Below, piece by piece: positions 47,465-57,595 of a stretch of 64,000 nt of DNA (the stretch's first letter is position 1; the number at the start of each line of letters is the position of its first letter). Origin of the DNA: Bacteroidales bacterium UBA5349 (GTDB lineage: Bacteria > Bacteroidota > Bacteroidia > Bacteroidales > Tenuifilaceae); the NCBI GenBank assembly GCA_002410065.1, contig DHQB01000018.1:21644-85643 (forward strand), read 5' to 3'. A program made the position numbers and the translations under genes. The notes beneath the pieces were generated by a model that saw only the letters and a program-made list of their open reading frames with translations, had not been told where the DNA came from and did not search any database.

Positions 47465-50400
47465 CTAATGCGGCTTAAGATGCTTAGCCATTAGCGAAAC
47501 CAGCTTAAGTCTATCAATTGGTTTAGAGATATAATCGTCGCAACCAGCTGCCATGGCTTTGTCCTTATCGGCAGAGAAGGCATAGGCGGTTTGAGCAATG
47601 ATGGGCAACTCTTTCCTTATCTTTTTTATTTCACGAGTTGCCTCAAAGCCATCCTTCCCTGGCATTTTTATATCCATTAAAACAATGTCAAAATTGGGGT
47701 TGCTGCTCCTAACCAATTCTATTGCTTCATCCCCGTTACTAGCCCGATGAATGTTGACAAAATACTCAGATAATAATTCGTGAACAAAGAAAAAGTTTGC
47801 ATCGTCATCCTCAGCCACAAGAACATTTATATTTGAGGGTATCAACTTCGCCTGTTCGTCAATTTCAAACTTCTCCAATCTTTCAAACTTTTCGCTAAGC
47901 CTATAGGGGAGAGTAAAATAAAATGTTGAGCCTTGCCCAGGGATAGAATCTAACCAAATTTGGCCACCAAGCTTATTTACATATGCCTTTGATATTGCCA
48001 AACCCAAACCCGTACCACCAGCCTGCTGAGAAACAGCCGTTTCAACCTGAGTAAAGCGTTCAAAAACTTGATTTTTCATTTCAACTGGAATTCCTGCTCC
48101 CGTATCCTGAACAAAAAATTCAAGCTCGTCGAATCGATGCTTATAGCCAAACTTAACATAACCCTGTTTAGTGAACTTAACGGCATTGCCAATAAGATTG
48201 GTTAAGATTTGATTAACCCTGGCATTATCCGTTACTATTGTACTCCGATTATCGGGCAAATCGGTTGTAAACGAGAGTTCAAGACCTTGCTGCTGCGATT
48301 TATCCTTAAACAAAAGGTATTGCTCGTGCATTATCTGGTTTATATTGGTATCCGAAGTTAGGATTGAAATCTGATTCGACTCAATTTTTGATATGTCAAT
48401 CAAGTCGTTAATAATGCAGAGCAGCTGATTGCTGCAGCTTTGAATGATGTCAACATACTGATTAACCTCGACCTCAGGGATGTTGGGCTTTGTGAGTAAC
48501 TGCGAAAACCCAAGTATCCCATTCATGGGGGTACGTATCTCGTGGCTCATGTTAGCCAGAAAAGCAGATTTTAGCTTATCGCTCTCCTCTGCCTTCTGCT
48601 TAGCAATGTATAGTTCTTCGTTAATCACCCTATACTCCTCGTTTTGAACCTCAATCTCATTCGTTTTTTTTGCCAGTTCCAATTCTACCTGCTTCCTTTC
48701 TGTAATATCTCTGTAAATTCCATAAACTGCAATTTTACCACCCTGAAAATAGATTGGCCTTCCAAGGATTGAAACGTTCATTAACGAACCGTCCTTGCGC
48801 ATTCGGATGGTTTCAACCTGCAACGGTTCCCCCTCTGTAACTACGCTGGTAAATTTCAGCCCCTCATTCTTTAAGTCCTCGGGTACAATTAGAGAGTTGA
48901 CAGTTTTGCCAATAATCTCGATCTCATCGTACTGAAACATTCGCTGAAATTCCCGATTGCAACGCACAATACAATCCTCGGAATTGATTAGCACAATTCC
49001 CTCTGGCGAACTCTCGAACAATTGCTCAAAATGAGCCCTCTCCAACTCAATCTGATTTCGAGCCTGAATAATTTCAGTTATATCATCGTAAGTGCCAAGC
49101 AATCCTATTATCTTTCCTTTGGTATTCCTAAGTGGCACCTTGTTAACTCTCGCCCAGCGCTGAGAACCATCCTGAGATACAAACGGCTCCTCAAAATTTA
49201 ACTTGGGCATACCGGTTTTAATAATTGAGAGGTCGTCGGATTTAAATAAAGTCCCCTGCTCGTTCCAATTAAATTTATCATTTGTTTTACCTATTAGCTC
49301 CGATGGTTTATTAAAGCCAAAATCCTTGGCAAAAGACATATTACACCCTAGATATTTAAGGTTTAGATCTTTCCAGAAAAGCCTAACGGGTATGGTATCA
49401 AGCACTGTTTGAAGAAAATGCGCCGAATCGCTAATTTCATCCTGCATTCGTTTTCGATCAGATATATCAATATGCGTACCTACAATCCTCAGGGGTTTTC
49501 CATTGTTGTCGTTCTCAACCACTTTACCCCTAGCGTGTATCCATCGCCAAGTACCATCCTTGCTTTTTAGCCTATACTCTAAATTAAAGTCACCACTTTC
49601 CCCTTTAAGGTACTTTTCAACAAGAGCTATCCAGTATCCTTTATCATTTGGGTGAAGTAAGCTAACCCAATTCTCATATGTTGCGTCAAAACCATCAGGA
49701 TTATACCCCAACATGGTGTAGTAATTCTCGCTAAAAAACATCTTGTTGGTTTTAATGTCCCAGTCCCAAACCCCATCCTTTGTAGCTTGGAGGACGTAAC
49801 GGAATCGCTCCTCACTCTTCATAAGAGCATTCTCTGACTCCTCACGCTTTGAGGTTAGGATTGTTTGACCCACAAACGATGCAATGGTAACGGCAAACGA
49901 TTCCTCATCTACCTCCCAGTTACGTTGCTTACCAACATGTTCAAAGCAAACCATTCCGGCTAGTTTCCCCTCTAGGGTTATACCAGCATACAGCATTGAT
50001 GTTATACCCGTTGGAATTAGGTACGTATCCCTGAAATTTTGTACTCTTTCGTCGCTATGTATATCACTAACAAATATTCTGTTTTCGCTGAAAATCAATT
50101 GAAAAAAGTCCGGGAAATCACTAATTAAAAATGAAGGAAGTGGAGAAAACTCATTTTTCACTTTATTGTAGAATGCACTACATCGAAGTTCATTGCCATC
50201 ATCGCCCAATATCCAAACAGAGGTTCTTCCAACACTTAAAACCTCTGCAGATTTTTGTGTAATAGCCTTAATAAAATCATTAAGAGACAACTTGCTTAAG
50301 GAATTTTCAATGGCAAGTTCAGCAACTACCATTCTCTGACGATTTGCCCGTTCTTCTCTTTCCTTTAGGATAAACTCGTGTTTTTTCCGTTCGGTTATAT

Positions 50401-52237
50401 CTCTTGAAATACCAAAGGTGCCAACAATTTTACCATCGGAGTCAAAGAAGGGCATCTTGGTTGTTGAAACCCAGGTTATACTCTCATCTTTCCAAACCTC
50501 TCTCTCCTCAATATTTATTGAAGGTTTCCCTGTTCTAATAATCTCTTGTTCATCTCTATAGGTTATTTCCGCACGTTCTCTCGAAAAGAAGTCGAAATCG
50601 GTTTTGCCAATAATATCGTCAGGATTATTTAATCCAAAACGCTCGGAAACGTTTTTGCTCGCTCTAATAAACTTGCTGTCCTTATCCTTAAAGTAAACCT
50701 GATCGATAACATTGTCCATAAGATTCCGCATGAGGAATTGCTCCCTCTTCAATGCCTTTTCGGTTTTTTTTCTCTGGGTAATGTCATGAATTATTCCCTC
50801 TACACCAGAACGCTCTCCATTATTGTCAGTGAAATACGATGCAGAAATAAAAACGGTTATGAGAGTTCCTTTTTTTGTTTTTAGCACTGCTTTAAAGTTG
50901 CGCACCCTACCCTCGCGCCTAATTATCTCAAGAAACCTTTGCTTTTCTTCAGCATCTATCCAAAAGGTATCTAAGTGTTCTCCCAACATTTCTTGAACAC
51001 TACTATAATCAAAGAGAACTGCGCCCGAAGGGCTTGACAGAACCAGATAATTATTAAGATCATACCTAAAGTAAACGTCCTCAATATTTTCAATAATTGA
51101 TCTGTAAAATTTCTCACTTTCCCTTACAGCATCCTCAATTCTTGCTCGTTCGGTTACATCACGCACAATGGTCTGATAGGTTCCATCGGGCATTATTTTT
51201 GAGTGCATCTCAATAAAAGCCTGTTCACCATTTGGCCTTATAACTTCACGCTGAACTATTATTGTTTTCCCCTCTTTCAGTAGATCGAAGCGAAGTGGTT
51301 TCTGATTTAATATATTTACAGGAAAAATTTCACCAATATGCTTGCCTAGGATCTCGTTCCGATTTCTACCCAAAATTTCAAGAAGACGATTGTTCACTTC
51401 AATTATTACTCCTTCCCTATCCCCAATTGCAAAGCCATCAACAGCAAAATCAATTATCTGCTTGTACTTTACCTCACTATCTATAATGGTTTTCTCATAA
51501 TCTTTGCTTTGGGTAATATCTCTAAATTCGGTAACACGTAAATTCTTGCCCTTATAAGGAATTTGTTTCCCTTGAATTTCGAGAGGATATGTTGATTTGT
51601 CACTTCGGATGCCAACAGCTTCATAGGGCTCTTCGTAGCTAGTTTTAATATGCTGCATCACAAAATCCCTGTGGGTAGGAGCAATAAGCTGCAGCCCGTC
51701 CATTCCTATAAGTTCTTCGTAGGAATACCCCGTTAATTTCGTCAACCCTTGGTTCGCTTCAACAATTATCCCCTTATCGTGTATGGCAATCCCTCCAAAC
51801 GAAGCATTCGCCAAAGCCTTAAAACGCTGCTCACTTTCCACGAGCAATCTCTCCAAATTCACATCAGCACTCTGCCGAACAAAGGATATGATTACTAGGG
51901 CTTGAGTTTTATTGTCAGGTTTGCTGTACACACTGGCACTTACTGTATGCCAACACCAATCGCCATTAGAGCAGCGTAAACGCAAATTCTCTTCAACCTG
52001 ATTTAATGCGTATCCATTTGAGTCAAAAATCAGGTTAAATCTAGAAGCTGCGCTCGCGCTTTCGGGGTGCAACACATCAGTTAAAAAAGGGAAAAAGAAA
52101 TTTTCTCTTAATTTGAAACTAGTCGAAAATGCATTGTTTTTTGCAAAAACTTCTCCACTACTTTGAGAGCAAACAACTGTAGGTGTTGCTATGTGTGAAA
52201 TAAAACTCTCAATGCTAAATAGGGTTGACAAAGGCAT
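47465..52237 (-). CDS. Multi-PAS/GAF hybrid histidine kinase (1590 aa)
   Basis: A very long soluble sensor without membrane segments. In order I count a divergent PAS-like domain, four PAS modules to about residue 640, a GAF domain (about 650-820, VLSVGRTSVWILGDDGNEL), three further PAS modules (about 825-1190), a coiled coil, HisKA with FLANMSHEIRTPMN and His1232, an intact ATPase domain (NLIGNAVKF, DTGAGIP, GGTGLGLAIS) and a C-terminal receiver with MDIKMP, Asp1522. It should autophosphorylate and pass the phosphate to its own receiver. Ligands and output are unknown. Followed upstream by a second kinase gene on the same strand. Confidence 0.92.
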   Translation of the reverse strand: MPLSTLFSIESFISHIATPTVVCSQSSGEVFAKNNAFSTSFKLRENFFFPFLTDVLHPESASAASRFNLIFDSNGYALNQVEENLRLRCSNGDWCWHTVSASVYSKPDNKTQALVIISFVRQSADVNLERLLVESEQRFKALANASFGGIAIHDKGIIVEANQGLTKLTGYSYEELIGMDGLQLIAPTHRDFVMQHIKTSYEEPYEAVGIRSDKSTYPLEIQGKQIPYKGKNLRVTEFRDITQSKDYEKTIIDSEVKYKQIIDFAVDGFAIGDREGVIIEVNNRLLEILGRNRNEILGKHIGEIFPVNILNQKPLRFDLLKEGKTIIVQREVIRPNGEQAFIEMHSKIMPDGTYQTIVRDVTERARIEDAVRESEKFYRSIIENIEDVYFRYDLNNYLVLSSPSGAVLFDYSSVQEMLGEHLDTFWIDAEEKQRFLEIIRREGRVRNFKAVLKTKKGTLITVFISASYFTDNNGERSGVEGIIHDITQRKKTEKALKREQFLMRNLMDNVIDQVYFKDKDSKFIRASKNVSERFGLNNPDDIIGKTDFDFFSRERAEITYRDEQEIIRTGKPSINIEEREVWKDESITWVSTTKMPFFDSDGKIVGTFGISRDITERKKHEFILKEREERANRQRMVVAELAIENSLSKLSLNDFIKAITQKSAEVLSVGRTSVWILGDDGNELRCSAFYNKVKNEFSPLPSFLISDFPDFFQLIFSENRIFVSDIHSDERVQNFRDTYLIPTGITSMLYAGITLEGKLAGMVCFEHVGKQRNWEVDEESFAVTIASFVGQTILTSKREESENALMKSEERFRYVLQATKDGVWDWDIKTNKMFFSENYYTMLGYNPDGFDATYENWVSLLHPNDKGYWIALVEKYLKGESGDFNLEYRLKSKDGTWRWIHARGKVVENDNNGKPLRIVGTHIDISDRKRMQDEISDSAHFLQTVLDTIPVRLFWKDLNLKYLGCNMSFAKDFGFNKPSELIGKTNDKFNWNEQGTLFKSDDLSIIKTGMPKLNFEEPFVSQDGSQRWARVNKVPLRNTKGKIIGLLGTYDDITEIIQARNQIELERAHFEQLFESSPEGIVLINSEDCIVRCNREFQRMFQYDEIEIIGKTVNSLIVPEDLKNEGLKFTSVVTEGEPLQVETIRMRKDGSLMNVSILGRPIYFQGGKIAVYGIYRDITERKQVELELAKKTNEIEVQNEEYRVINEELYIAKQKAEESDKLKSAFLANMSHEIRTPMNGILGFSQLLTKPNIPEVEVNQYVDIIQSCSNQLLCIINDLIDISKIESNQISILTSDTNINQIMHEQYLLFKDKSQQQGLELSFTTDLPDNRSTIVTDNARVNQILTNLIGNAVKFTKQGYVKFGYKHRFDELEFFVQDTGAGIPVEMKNQVFERFTQVETAVSQQAGGTGLGLAISKAYVNKLGGQIWLDSIPGQGSTFYFTLPYRLSEKFERLEKFEIDEQAKLIPSNINVLVAEDDDANFFFVHELLSEYFVNIHRASNGDEAIELVRSSNPNFDIVLMDIKMPGKDGFEATREIKKIRKELPIIAQTAYAFSADKDKAMAAGCDDYISKPIDRLKLVSLMAKHLKPH

Positions 52238-52347
52238 AAGTGCAAATATTTTATAAAATCGAAACGCCTAAAGATAAGTATAAACAAAGGTACAAAACAG
52301 TGATATGTATCATTTTTTAGGGGATAATGAATAAAAAGAGAAGTGGA

Positions 52348-54477
52348 TTAGTTGGCTGAAGGGATTGTGAAATAAAAAGTACTTCCCTTACCCTCTGAAC
52401 TTTCGACCCAAATTTTACCTCCATGCTTTTCAATCAGTTCCTTACAGAGTATTAGTCCCAAGCCAGTGCTGGGTTCATTATCGGTTCCCTGGCGGGATAC
52501 CTTTTTTGTTATTGTAAACAGATTCTCGAGAATTTCACTTGACATTCCAATACCTGTATCAGCAATAGAAATAGATAAGAAACCCTTGTCAGCAATGTCC
52601 GATAAAATGGTTATAGTTCCCTTATGGGGCGTAAACTTCACCGCATTGGAAATCAGGTTTCGCAATACAGTTTTTAACGACTCCTTATCGGCCAGTGCTA
52701 TAAAATCTTCATCAATACTATTGGTTAAGGATATACCCTTAACTTTTAGCTGAGAGGACAATATTTCAGAAACTATATGAACGAGTGAGCGCAGGTAAAC
52801 CTTTTCTGGATTAAACCGCTTATGTCCGCGCTTTATCAATGCCCAACTCAAAAGATTATCGAGCAACTCATAAAGATTTTTGGCCGTTGTTTGCAACGTC
52901 CCCGTTATCTCTTGAACCTGGTCGTTGGTCATATCGCCTAAATTTTCCGACATAAACTCGGTTAGCCCAATAAACCCTTGGAATGGACCTTTTAAATCGT
53001 GGGCAATAATAGAGAAAAACTTGTCCTTTTCGGAATTTGCACGCTGTAGTTCGTCATTCTTTTTCTGTATTTTTTCCTCACCTTGTTTCCTCTCGTTAAT
53101 ATTTAGTGTAATACCAATAAACCGATACGGATTTCCTTCACTATCACGTTCTATCAACCTTCCGTAGCTCGACATCCACTGGTAATTACCTTTCTTGTCC
53201 CTATACCTAAAATCACAGCTATAAACACTTATTCTTCCATCAAAATGATCTTGCATTCTCTTTTTAAGTAACTCAAGATCATCGGGATGAACAAGATCGT
53301 AGATCTTATCCAATGCCGAAGGCACCTCATCGTTTGAGTAACCCAACTCAATAAAAATTCGTTTTCCACCTATTCGCAAATTTGCAATTAGGTCGTTTTC
53401 CCAAGTATCTATGCCCGCCGCCATAATGGCTAGTTCAATTCTTTCCGATGCCGATCTAAGCTCTTCTTCAGTCTTTACTTTTTCTGATATATCTCTAACC
53501 AGCAGCACAAAACCGGAAACTTCACCATTATCATCGTTTATACTAGAAAAATTAACTTCAACTACCCTCCCATTTATTAATGTTTTTTCATATTGATTTG
53601 GCTGTTGAATTATCCCAAAATTTATACCCTTAGGCATTACATCTTCTATTGGTTTGCCAATGAAACCTTCAGAATTAATAGCAAGGATACGCTCAGCTGA
53701 AGGATTCATATCAACAATCCGCTTGTCCTTATCGGTTACCACAAAGCCTTCGGGCAGGCTGTTAAAAAGTTTATTCAACGCAAATGGCTTAACTGCAAGC
53801 ATATTACTGCTATAAATGCCCCAAAAAAACAGGATCCCTGAAAATGAAAAGGCTAAGGGTGTTAAGTCGATAAAAGAAAGTGGCTTTATTCCAAGGGCAT
53901 AAAGCACATTCGAGAGAATAGGAAGTAGTGAGGCAGTAATAATTATCATCAATGTTTTACGCTGAACATTACTGCCATTAACATACATCCTAACAAGTAA
54001 AATAATTGCTAGCGCAATTAGAAGATAAGAATATGTAAAATTAACCCACCATAATGGACCGTGCGCTACGCTATGGTAGGACCAGCCCATAACACTCTCA
54101 ACCGTACTCTTGGTGTAGAAAAACCAGTGCAACCTATTTGTGGAGACAGAAACAAGCGTAACCAATGGAATCAACCATAAAAAAGCTCTTAATGTTTTGC
54201 CTAATGCTCTTGGATTGCCAGTAAAGTTTAATGCAAACAAGAGGAACCAGACAGGTGTAGAAGTAATACCAACATAGCAAAACACAGTTAGTAACTCTTT
54301 TGAAGCCAAACTTCCCACTACCAGCTTAAAAGCTGCCGCAAGACTCCAAATTGAAATGGATATAAGAAGCCCCACTAACGAAAAGGTTTCAAAAACCTTT
54401 CGCTTAGACCATGCATAAACCGCCAATAATGTGGTTATTAACGATGCAACTATTAATATTAGAATGAGAATATTCAT
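52348..54477 (-). CDS. 7TM-PAS histidine kinase
   Basis: 709 residues. Seven N-terminal helices (about 1-225) match the histidine-kinase N-7TM sensor type. Two PAS domains follow (about 235-345 and 350-470, the second with WENDLIANLRIGGKRIF and an R-Y-RDKKGNYQW PAC motif), then HisKA FFSIIAHDLKGPFQG with His493, and an ATPase domain with NLISNAVKF, DTGIGM and STGLGLILCKELI. No receiver. It is transcribed toward the 1590-residue kinase with 110 bp between them; the two may be one signalling unit. Confidence 0.9.
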   Translation of the reverse strand: MNILILILIVASLITTLLAVYAWSKRKVFETFSLVGLLISISIWSLAAAFKLVVGSLASKELLTVFCYVGITSTPVWFLLFALNFTGNPRALGKTLRAFLWLIPLVTLVSVSTNRLHWFFYTKSTVESVMGWSYHSVAHGPLWWVNFTYSYLLIALAIILLVRMYVNGSNVQRKTLMIIITASLLPILSNVLYALGIKPLSFIDLTPLAFSFSGILFFWGIYSSNMLAVKPFALNKLFNSLPEGFVVTDKDKRIVDMNPSAERILAINSEGFIGKPIEDVMPKGINFGIIQQPNQYEKTLINGRVVEVNFSSINDDNGEVSGFVLLVRDISEKVKTEEELRSASERIELAIMAAGIDTWENDLIANLRIGGKRIFIELGYSNDEVPSALDKIYDLVHPDDLELLKKRMQDHFDGRISVYSCDFRYRDKKGNYQWMSSYGRLIERDSEGNPYRFIGITLNINERKQGEEKIQKKNDELQRANSEKDKFFSIIAHDLKGPFQGFIGLTEFMSENLGDMTNDQVQEITGTLQTTAKNLYELLDNLLSWALIKRGHKRFNPEKVYLRSLVHIVSEILSSQLKVKGISLTNSIDEDFIALADKESLKTVLRNLISNAVKFTPHKGTITILSDIADKGFLSISIADTGIGMSSEILENLFTITKKVSRQGTDNEPSTGLGLILCKELIEKHGGKIWVESSEGKGSTFYFTIPSAN

Positions 54478-54774
54478 ATTTATGCCATTTTTCTATACCT
54501 AGTAATAAATTTAGGAGCACAGTAAATTTAAAACAAAAAAATGTTCTACGGCATGCTAAATTAGTTTATTTCAATGCACCCGTAAATGAATCAGTGTAAT
54601 ATAAAGCAAAGTATAAACAAAAACTAATCGGCTAGTAACTCTCTTCTCTAACACAACCCATAAATTTCTTACTTTAGGGGTCATAAATCATAATTTCTAT
54701 AGTCAGTCAATATTTACACTTAAAGGAGATATACCCAAAGCACTCTCAATTAATAACCTAAAATATCTGTACGG

Positions 54775-55563
54775 ATGAAACTAGAATTATACCAAATAGA
54801 TGCATTTACAGATAAAATGTTTGGAGGGAATCCAGCCTGTGTTGTTCCCTTAAACAACTGGTTACCAAATGAAATTTTAATGAAGATCACTAGAGAAAAT
54901 GCAGTTGCAGAAACTGCGTTTTTTGTCGACAAAGGGGATAAAATACATTTACGATGGTTTACTCCGGAAATTGAAATGGACCTATGCGGACATGCAACAC
55001 TTGCAACCGCTCATTGCTTAAAATCAATTTTAAAGTATCCTAAAGACAAAATAATATTTGAAACACTGAGTGGAGATCTGACTGTTTCTATTAAAGATGA
55101 TTTATATAGTTTAGACTTTCCATCCCGAATGCCAATTGTCTCGGAGTTGCCTGAAATAATTCAAAAATCATTGAATATACAAGCTAAAGAAGTTTATAAA
55201 TCAAGAGATTATATGTTGGTTTATGATACAGAGCAAGATATTAAGAATATCAAAATTGACACACAGCTGTTTAACAAAATAAACCTTAACCCCGGGGGAG
55301 TAATTGTCACGGCAAAAGGCGAAAAGTGTGATTTTGTATCGAGATTTTTTACACCACAAGCATCTATTTTGGAGGATCCTGTAACAGGCTCAGCTCATTG
55401 TTCGTTAATTCCATTCTGGTCATTAAGGCTTGGAAAAGATGAACTAAATGCAAAACAAATTTCCGAAAGAGTTGGCATGCTACATTGCGTAAATAAAAAT
55501 GACAGGGTAATTATAAGCGGGAAAGCGAAAACATACTCAATTGGAAGTTTATGGACAGAATAA
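54775..55563 (+). CDS. PhzF-family isomerase/epimerase
   Basis: 262 residues, a little short of the usual 280-300. Motifs are LYQIDAFTDKMFGGNPACVV, the catalytic Glu46 in ENAVAETAFF, RWFTPEIEMDLCGHATLA and EDPVTGSAHCSL, all typical of the PhzF fold of two matching halves. The true substrate is not known; most homologues outside phenazine clusters are uncharacterised and no phenazine genes are nearby. It is isolated by 297 bp upstream and 216 bp downstream with no neighbour in an operon, and appears more AT-rich than adjacent genes. Confidence 0.9.
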   Translation: MKLELYQIDAFTDKMFGGNPACVVPLNNWLPNEILMKITRENAVAETAFFVDKGDKIHLRWFTPEIEMDLCGHATLATAHCLKSILKYPKDKIIFETLSGDLTVSIKDDLYSLDFPSRMPIVSELPEIIQKSLNIQAKEVYKSRDYMLVYDTEQDIKNIKIDTQLFNKINLNPGGVIVTAKGEKCDFVSRFFTPQASILEDPVTGSAHCSLIPFWSLRLGKDELNAKQISERVGMLHCVNKNDRVIISGKAKTYSIGSLWTE

Positions 55564-55779
55564 AAACCATCGCCAATTTGAGGTAACCAGCATGGATTGG
55601 GAACAGAGAAATGCAGCTTATTACAAAATGAGAATGAAAATATAAATTTAGCATTCTTTTCCCCACATCTAAAACGCATGTCAAGGTCAATAAATAACAA
55701 CTAACTCTCTTTTTTTGGCCTTCTTTAATATCTATACATAGCATTTTTAGTACATTCGTACTGAAAAAAAAACAATGCA

Positions 55780-56991
55780 TTGAAAGCACTAATTCTATTA
55801 ATCGTTTTTGCAGCACTATCATCCTGTGCTCCAAAGCCTCCAAACATTGATGAACAGGGAGTTTCTATAAAACTTGGGTGTGAACAAACATCACAATATC
55901 TTCCTCTGATAAAGGGCAAAAGGGTTGGCATTGTTGCCAATCACTCCACGGTTATAAACCAAACACATCTGGTTGATAGCCTCTTAAAACTGAATATCAA
56001 CATAGTTAAAATCTTCAGTCCTGAACACGGATTTAGAGGACAGATGGATGCTGGTGAGATCATCACAAATCACATTGATTCTATAACAGAGCTTCCCGTT
56101 GTCTCGCTTTATGGGGCAAATAAAAAGCCTTCGCATGCAGATTTTAAAGATATTGATGTAATTATTTTTGATATGCAGGATGTTGGAGTAAGGATATACA
56201 CCTATATTTCAACAATGCATTACGTGATGGAAACCTGTGCCGAAACTGGTACACCACTAATAGTTCTAGATAGGCCCAACCCTAACGGGTTTTATGTTGA
56301 TGGCCCAATGCTTGACACTAACTATCGCTCATTTGTGGGGATGCACCCCGTTCCTTTAGTCCATGGAATGACCATAGGAGAATTTTCCCAGATGATTAAT
56401 GGCGAAGGTTGGTTATCGGGTGCAGTAAGTTGTGATCTAAAAGTTATTGCTTGCAAAAACTACACACACGATTCCACTTACGTATTACCCACTCGTCCCT
56501 CACCTAACCTACCTAACCAAACTGCTGTTTACCTGTATCCATCACTTGGCTTTTTTGAAGGCACGGTTATTAGCGTTGGGCGTGGAACAGATTATCCGTT
56601 TCAAATTTTTGGTCACCCAAGCCTAAGTGCCATGGAGTATAAATTCACACCTGTTAGCACTCCGGGTGCAAGCAAAACCCCGCTATACCAAGATCAACTG
56701 TGTTCAGGTGTTGACCTCAGGGATTATAACGCTCACTACTTTACCGAACTTCGTCAAGTAAACCTCAGTTGGCTGATGTATGCCTATCAGTCGTTTCCCA
56801 ATAAGGACAAGTTTTTTAACTCATACTTTAACACTCTAGTTGGCAGCAAAAAACTAAGAGAAAGTTTAGAGAATGGTGACAGTGAACTAAAAATTAAAGA
56901 AACGTGGCAAAGCGAAATTGCTAATTTTTTGCCAATTCGAAAAAAATACCTTCTTTACCCCGATTTTTCTCTTTTAGATGATGTCAAATAG
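55780..56991 (+). CDS. DUF1343/NamZ-like lipoprotein (exo-N-acetylmuramidase candidate)
   Basis: 403 residues. It starts with TTG: a stop at 55762 closes the frame and no in-frame ATG precedes the signal peptide. The lipobox LSSC gives Cys16. The domain shows KGKRVGIVANHSTV, FSPEHGFRGQMDAGE, VIIFDMQDVGVRIYTYISTMHYVMETCAE and LDRPNPNG, the DUF1343 pattern. A characterised member (NamZ) removes MurNAc from the non-reducing end of peptidoglycan fragments, so wall recycling is likely. The methyltransferase gene overlaps its end by 14 bp. Confidence 0.9.
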   Translation: MKALILLIVFAALSSCAPKPPNIDEQGVSIKLGCEQTSQYLPLIKGKRVGIVANHSTVINQTHLVDSLLKLNINIVKIFSPEHGFRGQMDAGEIITNHIDSITELPVVSLYGANKKPSHADFKDIDVIIFDMQDVGVRIYTYISTMHYVMETCAETGTPLIVLDRPNPNGFYVDGPMLDTNYRSFVGMHPVPLVHGMTIGEFSQMINGEGWLSGAVSCDLKVIACKNYTHDSTYVLPTRPSPNLPNQTAVYLYPSLGFFEGTVISVGRGTDYPFQIFGHPSLSAMEYKFTPVSTPGASKTPLYQDQLCSGVDLRDYNAHYFTELRQVNLSWLMYAYQSFPNKDKFFNSYFNTLVGSKKLRESLENGDSELKIKETWQSEIANFLPIRKKYLLYPDFSLLDDVK

Positions 56992-57580
56992 TACTGAGTG
57001 GGATAAAAGATACGCTAATCCCAATTACGTTTATGGCACTGAGCCAAACAACTTTCTTAAACAAGAGTTATCAAAACTCTCTGCCGGGAAACTTTTACTC
57101 CCGGGTGAAGGTGAAGGAAGAAACGCACTATGGGCTGCCAAGAATAATTGGGAGGTTACAGCTGCTGATTTTAGCCAAATGGCTAAAGAAAAAGCGATGA
57201 AACTTTTCGCTGTAAATCAGGTAGTAGTAGACTATAAGGTGGGGGATATTCTAAATCTTAACTTCAATAAGCAATTTGATGCCATAGGTCTGATATTTTT
57301 ACATCTTCCTAAAGACCTCAAACAATTATTTGCCAATAAAATGGCACAGCTCCTTACACCAAAGGGTACGCTGATTATGGAAACATTTCACCCCGAACAG
57401 ATTTCGCGCAGTTCAGGGGGTCCAAAGAAACTTGATCTCTTTGTTACACCCGAAGAATTAAGGGTATATTACAGTATGCTAAACATTGTTAGTATTGAAA
57501 CGCAAGAGGTTTGCCTAAACGAAGGAACTCACCATCAAGGGAAGGCAATAGTAATCAGAATGGTTGCAACTAAAGAATAA
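56978..57580 (+). CDS. SAM-dependent class I methyltransferase
   Basis: 200 residues. Opens with EWDKRYANPNYVYGTEPNNFL, and the SAM loop reads KLLLPGEGEGRNALWAA, followed by VTAADFSQMAKEKA and the later LIFLHLPKDLK. This is the TehB/UbiG-like small methyltransferase type; the substrate is unknown. It begins inside the last codons of the NamZ-like gene, so the two are translationally coupled. A Met one codon later is an alternative start. Confidence 0.88.
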   Translation: MMSNSTEWDKRYANPNYVYGTEPNNFLKQELSKLSAGKLLLPGEGEGRNALWAAKNNWEVTAADFSQMAKEKAMKLFAVNQVVVDYKVGDILNLNFNKQFDAIGLIFLHLPKDLKQLFANKMAQLLTPKGTLIMETFHPEQISRSSGGPKKLDLFVTPEELRVYYSMLNIVSIETQEVCLNEGTHHQGKAIVIRMVATKE

Positions 57581-57595
57581 GGAATTAATACACGA

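Noticed and set aside
55592..55645. 17-codon ORF MDWEQRNAAYYKMRMKI after phzF
   Set aside because: Too short to support as a gene although a GAGGT precedes it; kept only as a remark under the PhzF finding.
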